Shown one piece after another: positions 1 to 6,100 of a stretch of 6,432 bases of DNA; within the stretch, counting starts at the first letter, position 1; each line of letters begins with the position of its first letter. The notes beneath the pieces were generated by a model. It was not told the origin of the DNA, did not search any database, and saw only the letters and a list, made by a program, of their open reading frames with translations. The DNA lies in NCBI GenBank assembly GCA_023246275.1, contig JAHFIS010000047.1, positions 1 through 6,432 on the forward strand, given 5' to 3'. A program made the position numbers and the translations under genes. The stretch is from Candidatus Uhrbacteria bacterium (GTDB lineage: Bacteria > Patescibacteriota > Patescibacteriia > UBA9934 > GWF2-40-263).

Positions 1-92
1 AGCTGGCCCACTGCGTCATCTCCGCCAAGAGCAACGAGGACGTGGCCCAGACCAGCAAGTACGGCAACCTCGTCGTCTTCTACGTCCCCTAG
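1..92 (+). CDS. C-terminal end of an unrecognised protein (5' partial)
   Basis: The reading frame entering the window at base 3 is open to the TAG at 90-92 and encodes 29 residues beginning LAHCVISAKSNEDV and ending GNLVVFYVP. Codons have the G/C-rich third positions typical of the other genes here, and the stop codon lies inside a good terminator hairpin, so this is very likely the true end of a gene. The tail is too short to assign to a family. The last stretch (NLVVFYV) looks like a terminal beta strand. No function is proposed. Confidence 0.7.
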   Translation, partial: LAHCVISAKSNEDVAQTSKYGNLVVFYVP

Positions 93-109
93 CGCTTGGG
101 GGATTTTTT
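85..109 (+). terminator. Intrinsic terminator of the left-edge gene
   Basis: TCCCCTAG (85-92) pairs with TTGGGGGA (96-103), allowing two G-T pairs, around a CGC loop, and is followed at once by six Ts (104-109). The TAG stop codon forms the inner part of the left arm. Confidence 0.8.
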
Positions 110-121
110 GTTTAGAATGGG

Positions 122-208
122 GGATACGAACCTGCGAACTGGCCACGAAACTACGAATGGTTTCGTTTTGATTTCGTAGGTTTGTAGCCGGTTCGCAGTT
201 TCGTATCC
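122..208 (+). repeat. Long imperfect palindrome, REP/MITE-like
   Basis: A 36-base left arm (122-157, starting GGATACGAACCTGCGAAC) matches the reverse complement of a 36-base right arm (173-208) at 31 of 36 positions; two of the five mismatches become G-U pairs in RNA. The loop is 158-172. Each arm is itself built from short iterations of (T)ACGAA/GCGAA followed by CT. The element is A/T-richer than the coding DNA around it and fills most of the gap. It could be an interspersed palindromic repeat, a miniature mobile element, or a structured RNA. There is no T-run directly after it, so it is not a simple terminator. No Shine-Dalgarno sequence is left between it and the ATG at 219. A possible -10 (TATCCT, 204-209) lies at its right end, without a good -35. 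Confidence 0.75.
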
Positions 209-218
209 TCAAGTCTGT

Positions 219-1367
219 ATGAGCCTCAACATCCCCGAATCCGGCTACACCGACCATCACACGCATCCGTCGTCCCGCTGCCGGATTCTTACGGAGTGCG
301 ACGCGCGCGCGGCTTCGACGTGGGACGAGGCGCGCGAACTGATCGCCGCGCACATCGCGGCGAATCCGAATCGCGATCTCTACGTCGTCCACGGCTGGAA
401 CCAGTCGACGTGGGGAACGCCGGCCGCCGCGGACCTCGACGCGCTGACAAAAAAGGAAATCATCGTCATCAACGTCTCGTACCACGGCGCGGTCACGAGG
501 AAGGGAATCGTCACCGAGAAGGATTACGAGGAACTCGCCATCGCGACGCTTCCAAGGTACGACGACCTCCTCGTCGCGATCCCGAAGTACCACGCGTACC
601 TCTCCTCGCTCGGCGTCGTCGCGGCGCACGACATGCACCTCGCCACGATGGACCAGGTCGACGCGTACCGCGAGCTCGACCGTCGCGGGGAACTCGCCAT
701 CGACACGACCGCGTTCGTGAACCCGTGCCTTCTCGACGATCCACGGTTCCTCGCTGTCATTGCGAGCGAAGCGAAGCAATCTCCGTCGAGTCATTTTCGC
801 CTCGCGGGTCTCAAGCTGTTCCTCGACGGCGCCATCGGCGTGCGCACCGCGTTCGTGTCCGAGCCGTACCTCGACACGCACGACCATGGGATGCTCCGTC
901 ACTCGAAGGACGAGTGCGTCGCGCTCATAAGGAAATCGCTCGCGCTCGGCCTCGCTGTCCCGGCAATCCATGCCATCGGCGACGCGGCGGTCTCGACCGT
1001 CCTCGACGTCTACGAGGAGCTCAAGGCCCAGGGCCACGATACGCGCGGCTGGCGCATCGAACACTGCGAGATGGTCCGCCCGTCCGACATCCCGCGCATC
1101 GCCGCGCTCGGCGCCGTCCCGGTCATGCAGCCGAACTTCCACTGGGACCTCGACCACTACGGCGACCGCCTCGGCGAAAACCTCCGCCTCATCAACCCCT
1201 TCCGCCCGCTCATCGACGCGGGCATAAAAATCCTCTTCGGCTCCGACGGCATGCCGGAGGGCCCGAAGGTCGGGATCGAATACGCGATGAGCCGCGCGAG
1301 ATTTCCGGAGCAAGCGATCGCGCTCGAGGAGGCGCTGACCGCGTATGGAATAACCGGCTTGGATTGA
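219..1367 (+). CDS. Amidohydrolase family protein (YtcJ/Amidohydro_3-like), barrel-only form
   Basis: A 382-residue metal-dependent hydrolase of the amidohydrolase superfamily, cytosolic by lack of a signal peptide; the substrate cannot be told. Visible motifs: the metal-binding DxHxH (D12, H14, H16), the KLFLDGAIGVRT block with K199 where the bridging lysine of the family falls, AIHAIGD (H251), RIEHCE (H282) and FGSDGMPEG (D343). The order and wording match Amidohydro_3 enzymes such as YtcJ, which are usually over 500 residues. This protein starts almost directly at the first metal motif and stops in the ALTAYG helix, so both halves of the usual beta-sandwich domain are missing. The ATG at 219 is the only ATG after an in-frame stop at 177; no Shine-Dalgarno sequence precedes it, so the start is either leaderless or disturbed by the palindrome just upstream. 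Residues 180-188 (VIASEAKQS) come from an inserted DNA repeat. It may be active, or a decaying copy; the intact metal ligands favour activity. Confidence 0.85.
   Translation: MSLNIPESGYTDHHTHPSSRCRILTECDARAASTWDEARELIAAHIAANPNRDLYVVHGWNQSTWGTPAAADLDALTKKEIIVINVSYHGAVTRKGIVTEKDYEELAIATLPRYDDLLVAIPKYHAYLSSLGVVAAHDMHLATMDQVDAYRELDRRGELAIDTTAFVNPCLLDDPRFLAVIASEAKQSPSSHFRLAGLKLFLDGAIGVRTAFVSEPYLDTHDHGMLRHSKDECVALIRKSLALGLAVPAIHAIGDAAVSTVLDVYEELKAQGHDTRGWRIEHCEMVRPSDIPRIAALGAVPVMQPNFHWDLDHYGDRLGENLRLINPFRPLIDAGIKILFGSDGMPEGPKVGIEYAMSRARFPEQAIALEEALTAYGITGLD
756..783 (+). repeat. Interspersed VIASEAKQS-type repeat inside the amidohydrolase gene
   Basis: Bases 756-783 contain ATTGC (759-763) and GCAAT (776-780) flanking a 12-base loop made of GCGA/GCGAA iterations. 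This is recognisable as the short repeat whose translation, VIASEAKQS in one frame and HCERSEAIS in another, turns up in predicted proteins of many unrelated bacteria. Here it is read in frame as residues 180-188, just before the strand carrying K199, without breaking the gene. Confidence 0.8.
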
Positions 1368-1383
1368 CATCCGGCCGGTTTTT
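1352..1383 (+). terminator. Intrinsic terminator of the amidohydrolase gene
   Basis: AACCGGC (1352-1358) pairs perfectly with GCCGGTT (1374-1380) and runs into five Ts (1379-1383). The 15-base loop holds the TGA stop codon and the -35 box of the next gene. The large loop and short T-run suggest a weaker terminator than the others in the window. Confidence 0.6.
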
Positions 1384-1392
1384 CGTTATGGT
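1364..1392 (+). promoter_or_regulatory. Sigma-70-type promoter for the histidine phosphatase gene
   Basis: A perfect -35 box TTGACA (1364-1369) is followed by exactly 17 bases and the -10 box TATGGT (1387-1392). The predicted start near 1399 gives a leader of about 18 bases carrying AAGGAG (1405-1410). The -35 overlaps the TGA of the upstream gene, and the spacer contains the right arm and T-run of its terminator. Confidence 0.75.
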
Positions 1393-1416
1393 TCCGCAAC
1401 GACCAAGGAGACCCCC

Positions 1417-2202
1417 ATGATGCCTCGCAATCTCGTCTTCGTCCGGCACGGCGAAAGCGAAGGGAACGTTGCCAACCACGCGTCGCGCAACGGCGACGAC
1501 TCGTACCTGACCCCGGAGTTCCGCGCCCGGCACACGAGCGACTGGGACCTGACGCCGCGCGGCGTCGAGCAGGCCGCGGCCGCGAAGGAGTGGCTCGACC
1601 GGGAGTTCCCGGACGGGTTCGGCCGGTGCGTCGTTTCCGATTACCGTCGCGCGCGACACACGGCCGGGCTGCTCGGGATCCCGAACGCCGAGTGGTACGT
1701 CGACTACTATCTCCGCGAGCGCGATTACGGCGACCTCGACGCGCACACGCATGCCGAGCGCCTCCGCCTGTTCCAGGCCGTGCTCGACCGCCGCGCCGCG
1801 CAGAGCTTCTACTGGCGGCCGCCCAACGGCGAGTCAATGGCCGACCTGTGCCTGCGCTTCGACCGGGCGCTCGACACGTTCCACCGCGAGTGCGCCGACA
1901 AGGACGTCGTCGTGGTCTGCCACGGCGAGGTGATGTGGGCCGCGCGGCTCCGGCTCGAGCGCCTCGACATGGCCGACTGGCTCCGCCTCGACGCCTCGAA
2001 GGCCCCGCGCGACCGCATCCACAACTGCCAGATCCTGCACTACACGCGCGAGGATCCGACCGGCGAAGCGACCGCCTCCGACCGGCTCGGCTGGTTCCGC
2101 TCCGTCTGCCCGAGCGACCCGTCGCTGTCGAGCAACGAGTGGCAGCGGATCGTCCGCAAGAAAATAACGAACGAGGAGCTTCTCGAGAGCGCCCGTCGCT
2201 GA
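1417..2202 (+). CDS. Histidine phosphatase family protein (phosphoglycerate mutase-like)
   Basis: A 261-residue cytosolic enzyme of the histidine phosphatase (RHG) superfamily, which transfers phosphate from a small molecule or protein through a phosphohistidine intermediate. The catalytic set is complete: FVRHGESEGN with R10 and the nucleophile H11; SDYRRARHTA with the second arginine R78; LRERDYG with the likely proton donor E101; NGES at 137-140; and VVVVCHGEV with H169. The LRERDYGDLD block followed by a long insert before NGES resembles the plant AT74-like group of phosphoglycerate mutase-like phosphatases more than glycolytic mutases, so a general phosphatase role is likelier than glycolysis; the substrate is unknown. 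AAGGAG ends 6 bases before ATG 1417; a second ATG follows at once (1420) and could also be used. The gene has its own promoter and terminator. About 50 C-terminal residues (from roughly 210) extend past the core and are not recognised. Confidence 0.88.
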   Translation: MMPRNLVFVRHGESEGNVANHASRNGDDSYLTPEFRARHTSDWDLTPRGVEQAAAAKEWLDREFPDGFGRCVVSDYRRARHTAGLLGIPNAEWYVDYYLRERDYGDLDAHTHAERLRLFQAVLDRRAAQSFYWRPPNGESMADLCLRFDRALDTFHRECADKDVVVVCHGEVMWAARLRLERLDMADWLRLDASKAPRDRIHNCQILHYTREDPTGEATASDRLGWFRSVCPSDPSLSSNEWQRIVRKKITNEELLESARR

Positions 2203-2235
2203 CCGGTCCGATGTCCGTCGGGCCGGACTTTTTTT
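2203..2235 (+). terminator. Strong intrinsic terminator after the histidine phosphatase gene
   Basis: CCGGTCCG (2203-2210) pairs with CGGGCCGG (2219-2226), with one G-T pair and an 8-base loop. Seven Ts follow at 2229-2235. The hairpin begins directly after the TGA at 2200-2202. Confidence 0.85.
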
Positions 2236-2251
2236 AAAGTCAGATACGCGG

Positions 2252-2280
2252 TTGACTACGAGCCCGACATGCGTCACCCT
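2252..2280 (+). promoter_or_regulatory. Possible promoter for the HTH gene, weak -10
   Basis: TTGACT (2252-2257) lies 16 bases after the preceding terminator T-run, the same place other genes in this window carry a -35 box. With a 17-base spacer the -10 would be CACCCT (2275-2280), which keeps only the conserved A2 and T6. It could be a poor promoter needing an activator. If used, transcription begins near the Shine-Dalgarno sequence and only the ATG at 2299 can serve as start. Confidence 0.4.
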
Positions 2281-2298
2281 GTCTCGAGGAGCGACCCC

Positions 2299-2817
2299 AT
2301 GCCAGACAAATCCCAGATCCCTTCCTCCGGCCCGCTGACCGACGACGAGCGCGCGATGCTCGTCCGCGGCGGCTTCGACCTCGAGCCGCGCGACTATGGC
2401 GACGACGACCCCGCGCTGCGCTACAAAAGGTTTTGCGAAGAGATCGTCGCCACGGCGCTCACGCCGGAAGAGGCTGCCGTCCGCCTCGGAGTTCCAGTCG
2501 CCACGGTTTGGAAACGGATCGGCGACCGGACGCTGTGCACCCTCCACGAGCACGGCCGCGTTTCCGGCATTCCCGCGTTCCAGTTCCTGCCGGACGGCGG
2601 CGGAATCCTTCCCGGCATCGGAGAGGTCACCCGGGCAATCCCGGACCCCGTGACCGTCTTCGAGATCGCGTCCTGGCTCGTCGTAAAGAACCCCGACCTC
2701 GTGGTCGGCGAGGACGAGACTCCGCTCACCCCGCTCGAGTGGCTCGCCGCGGGCAACGATCCGTCCGTCGCCGCCCGGCTGGCCGAGGGAGAATTCCTCC
2801 CAGGCTACCTCCCCTGA
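2299..2817 (+). CDS. HTH DNA-binding protein, excisionase-like/DUF2384-like antitoxin or regulator
   Basis: A 172-residue soluble protein. Residues 55-77 (TPEEAAVRLGVPVATVWKRIGDR) form a MerR/excisionase-like helix-turn-helix, followed by a strand pair ending IPAFQF (91-96) and LPGIGEV (104-110). The C-terminal part (about 118-164, with PLTPLEWLAAGNDPSVAARLA) resembles the toxin-binding end of Xre/MbcA/ParS (DUF2384) antitoxins. The whole order, from LVRGGFDLEP through the HTH and PxFQF to NPDL, TPLEWL and GxDPxxVAxLA, matches a protein type common in actinobacteria. Relatives are often paired with a RES-domain toxin, but none lies beside this gene, so it is an orphan here and may act as a plain regulator. 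ATG 2299 was chosen over the in-frame ATG 2269 because AGGAG (2287-2291) sits 7 bases before it and a promoter-like sequence overlaps the longer form. DNA target and partner are unknown; control of the downstream helicase-methyltransferase is conceivable. Confidence 0.75.
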   Translation: MPDKSQIPSSGPLTDDERAMLVRGGFDLEPRDYGDDDPALRYKRFCEEIVATALTPEEAAVRLGVPVATVWKRIGDRTLCTLHEHGRVSGIPAFQFLPDGGGILPGIGEVTRAIPDPVTVFEIASWLVVKNPDLVVGEDETPLTPLEWLAAGNDPSVAARLAEGEFLPGYLP

Positions 2818-2840
2818 CCGTCCGATAGGACGGTCATTTT
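2815..2840 (+). terminator. Intrinsic terminator after the HTH gene
   Basis: TGACCGTCC (2815-2823) pairs perfectly over 9 bp with GGACGGTCA (2828-2836) around a GATA tetraloop, followed by TTTT (2837-2840). The TGA stop codon is the base of the stem. The T-run is short but the hairpin is strong. Confidence 0.75.
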
Positions 2841-3027
2841 CATTCGACCGACATCAAACTTTTTTCCCAGAACTACTTTGTGAATAGATGGGCTCATGAC
2901 ACTTCTCATTCAGATGAGGAAAGCTCCCTATTCCGACACGCGGGCCGTATCGATCGGAATCATCGAGCAGCCTGTCGATAACGCGCGGCCCGCGGGCAAG
3001 ACGGTTTGCCCGTTGAATCCCAAACCA
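2841..3027. other. Gap without a convincing gene, containing two adjacent hairpins
   Basis: No supported gene occupies this stretch between the HTH terminator and the next promoter. Its right part holds two structures. The first pairs CGCGGGCC (2939-2946) with GGCCCGCG (2987-2994), and inside it TATCGA (2948-2953) with TCGATA (2975-2980), leaving a one-sided bulge at 2981-2986. The second pairs CGGGCAA (2993-2999) with TTGCCCG (3006-3012) around a 6-base loop and shares two bases with the first. Neither ends in a T-run, and both lie upstream of the promoter at 3028, so they are not in the helicase leader. They could belong to a small RNA, a protein-binding site or the remains of an element. 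A short open frame (ATG 2896 to TAA 3042, 48 codons) crosses them without a Shine-Dalgarno sequence. Confidence 0.5.
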
Positions 3028-3056
3028 TTGACAGAGCCCTAAAAAATTGATATCTT
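3028..3056 (+). promoter_or_regulatory. Sigma-70-type promoter for the helicase-methyltransferase gene
   Basis: Perfect -35 TTGACA (3028-3033), exactly 17 bases, then -10 TATCTT (3051-3056). The spacer includes a run of six As. Transcription should begin near 3063, giving a pyrimidine-rich leader of about 45 bases before the ATG at 3108. Confidence 0.8.
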
Positions 3057-3074
3057 TGGCCCTTCGTTCTTTTG

Positions 3075-3105
3075 ACCATTTCACACCATTTTGCCTAGGA
3101 GGCAA
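3075..3105 (+). promoter_or_regulatory. Leader control region: direct repeat and hairpin over the ribosome binding site
   Basis: Two copies of ACCATTT begin at 3075 and 3085, one helical turn apart. Directly after them TTGCCT (3091-3096) pairs perfectly with AGGCAA (3100-3105) around an AGG loop. The Shine-Dalgarno sequence AGGAGG (3097-3102), 5 bases before the ATG, is split between the loop and the right arm. The hairpin could lower ribosome access in RNA, or the inverted repeat could be an operator in DNA. The sequence facts are certain; regulation is inferred. Confidence 0.5.
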
Positions 3106-3107
3106 CC

Positions 3108-6100
3108 ATGAGACTCAATACCCTCGATCAGGCCGCCGCGCCGAAGATCGCAAACGCCATGACCCGAGCCGTTCTGGGAAAGCTCAGCAGCCCAGAAGCC
3201 AGGGAAATGATGGTGGCGCACCTCAGCAGGTTCGGCTACATCGTTCCCGACGCGGATCCCGAGAACGTCACCGACGACGACATCCTGGAGGCATTCCAAC
3301 GCATCCAGGACCAGCACGTCGAGATCAGGGACTACCTGCGCGACTCGACCGACAGCGACGCGGACAAGGCGATCTACCTGCTCAACAGGTTCCCGCAGGT
3401 CTTTCTCAGCATCGAGAGGGTCTATCGGATCTTTGCGGACTGGAGGCTTCGCTGGGCAAGGCGGACCGTCCGACCCGACGGCGAAGGCGACGATGGGAAC
3501 GAGACGGCCGTCCGTCCTCCCGACTTCTGGAAATACATTCCCGAAGGCGAGATTCCCGGGTTGGCTCAACGACGCCTTCGTCGCGACGTACACGCGTTCA
3601 ATCTCGACCCGGAGGGATACCTCGCGCGACTGCGCGCGGAATACGACGCCTCGCGGGAAGAACGCGAGCGCCGCGTGATCGAGATGATCTTCGAGACGTT
3701 CGAGACGATCGCGAAGATGACCTTCCCGGACTTCCACGACCACATCAACGGCTCGACGAGCCGGTTTCCGTCGATGCACGTCCGCATCTGGATCAAGGAC
3801 CTGATCGACCGCGGGTACGTGCTCATCGCCGGGGACGTGGGCACGCAGAAGACGTCGGCGGCCGTCGTCGGCCTTCACGCGGTCGGCGCGAAGCGGGTGC
3901 TGGTAACGGCACGCAGCTACGCGCGCAACGGCGTGTGGAAGGGCGAGGTGGCGAAGTATTACCGGAACCCTCCCAAGGTTCTGGTTCTGAAGAAGGCAAA
4001 GGATCTCCGGCGCCTGAAGGCGATGTCGGCGGAAACGCTCCGCTCGTACGCCTACGTCGTCGTGGGGTACGGGGACATCCAGGCCCAGAGCGGAGACGCC
4101 TGGGTCCAGGCACTCGCGCCATTCGAGCCCGACGCGATCATCGTGGACGAGGCGCATGCCATCAACCACGAGATCGAGCGGAGCCGACGCGTGCTCGAGC
4201 TCGCCCGCCTGCCGTCGATCAAGTTCCGGGTGATGCTCACGGCAACGCCCTTCGAGTGCGAGCCGAACGAGATGGCCCACATCGCCATGCTCGTGAAGCC
4301 GGAGGAATACCCGACGCGGGAGGCATTCGAACATCGGTGCCGAAACAACCCGCGGTTCCTCCACAAGCTTGCGCAGGACATCATGTGCGCGTACTTCGCC
4401 GCGGACGACGTTCTCGACCTCCCGCCGTGCAACTGGGGGCGCTTCCTCCCGCTGCCGACCGTGGATCTCGAGCCGAGCGCGGCCGCGAAGGCGGCGCACG
4501 ACATGATTCTCGAGGACAGGAATCTGCACCCGATCGAGCAGATCCGGCGGATGAACCAGCTGCTGGCCTGTCCCTTCCTCGGGCGAAACTGGTACGAGTA
4601 TCCTCCCACGGTCAACGGCTACCTGCGCGACCCGCTGAAAAGCGACAAGCTCCTGTGGCTGAAGTCCGAGATCGAGAAGCGCGTCCTCACCGGCAAGGTG
4701 GTCGTCGGGAGCGGCCTGTACACGGCCGGGGTCACGCGCAAGCTGACGAGCAACGACGACCCGAACGACGATTACGCCGTCGTCGCGATGCTGAGGCAGT
4801 GGTTCGGAAACGAGGCGGTCCTCGTTCTCGACGGGACCACGAATCCGTCCGACGACGAACGGGTGGAAGCGTCCCGGGCCAACGTGATGCACCGATGGAA
4901 GAACGACCCGAATGCGCGCATCCTGGTCGCCTCCGTCCGCGCGACGGCCGAGAGCGTCAACCTGACGCTCGCAAAGAGCTCCGGCTGCGACAAGGTCAGC
5001 GTCCTGATGCTGACCCTTCCCTGGAACTCGACGCAGCTGTTCCAGTTTCTCGGACGGTTCCGCCGTCCCGGGATGGAGCTCCCCACGGAACTCCTCATTC
5101 CGGTCCTCCGCGGTCTTGCCGACGAGGCCATGGCGGAGATCATTCGGAAGAAGGACCAGAACTTCCTGATCGGCATCCAGGGCGTCCGACTGACGACGGA
5201 AGAAGAGAGGGCCATTGAGAACATGACCATCAGCGACTTCCTCAACGGGCCGAAGGAATGGATGAGCACGGTCGTCTACCAGCGCGTGCGCGGACACGGA
5301 GAGAATCGCGCCCTGGCGGTCCTCGACGGAATGCACAACGGGAAGGTCGTCGGCGAGAAGTTCGCGCGGCACTACCTGGCCGGCGAGGAGACGTCGCACT
5401 CCGGCGACGTCTCGCGGTTCCTTGGGAAGGTGTACCGGCCGTGGCTGCGGGAAGGACGCATCGCCGGGGAGCAGATCCTCGACGCCGCGTGCGGACCGCT
5501 CACGCTCGAGCGGCGACTCGGCGAGCCGGTGTTCGGGGTCGACCTGAACCCCTGCATGATCGACATCGCGCGTTCGCACAGCTACAACGCCGGGAAGAAC
5601 GCGCGCGCCGGACGGCTGAGCGATCTGCCGGCCGAGTGGGACGGAACGTTCCTCCTGAGCGTCTGCTCGCTCGCGCTCCATTGGTCCTCCAACAAGGGAT
5701 CTTGGGACAAGAGCGAGCGCGTCAGGATTCTCCGGAACCTGGCGCGCGTGACGAAGAAGGACGGGATCGTCCACCTGATCCTGCTGAAGATGTCCTTCTC
5801 GGAGGAGATGCTGGACCGGTGGGTGAACGCGCTCGGAGCCCTCGGCCTCGCGCGCGTGCCGGAACTCACGGGCCTCATCAAGTCCGTGGACAGCCCGGGG
5901 CAGCCGCGGACATTCTGGTCCGTGTGCCTCCAGAAGGTCGGCGAGCCGACGGACGGTGGCGGAGACCCGAAAGACCTCCTCTTCGCGAACGAACGCCCGT
6001 GCGAGACCGAGGCGGTCCGGGTGGGAAAGAAGGGAAAGGAGCCTCCCGAGCGCGCCCCGAAAGCTCCCGTGAAGCACGACGCGTTCGTGATCGTGACCGA

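Noticed and set aside
122..208. The palindrome as a CRISPR array or a classical terminator.
   Set aside because: It is one inverted repeat without regularly spaced direct copies and spacers, and no T-run follows the right arm.
2269..2298. A longer N-terminus for the HTH gene from ATG 2269.
   Set aside because: No Shine-Dalgarno sequence precedes 2269, whereas AGGAG lies 7 bases before 2299; the extra ten codons overlap the candidate promoter.
2939..3012. The hairpin pair as a tRNA.
   Set aside because: The stems do not form a cloverleaf, and there is no T-loop GTTCRA sequence or acceptor stem of the right spacing.
2854..3105. An 83-codon minus-strand frame through the gap before the helicase gene.
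   Set aside because: It would start with TTG on the strand opposite the helicase RBS, has no Shine-Dalgarno sequence, resembles no family I know, and crosses the promoter and both hairpins.
3047..5218. A 723-codon open frame on the + strand in another frame over the same gene.
   Set aside because: Its product is an R/G/P-rich composition typical of off-frame reading of GC-rich DNA, with no motif, and its start lies in the promoter -10 region.
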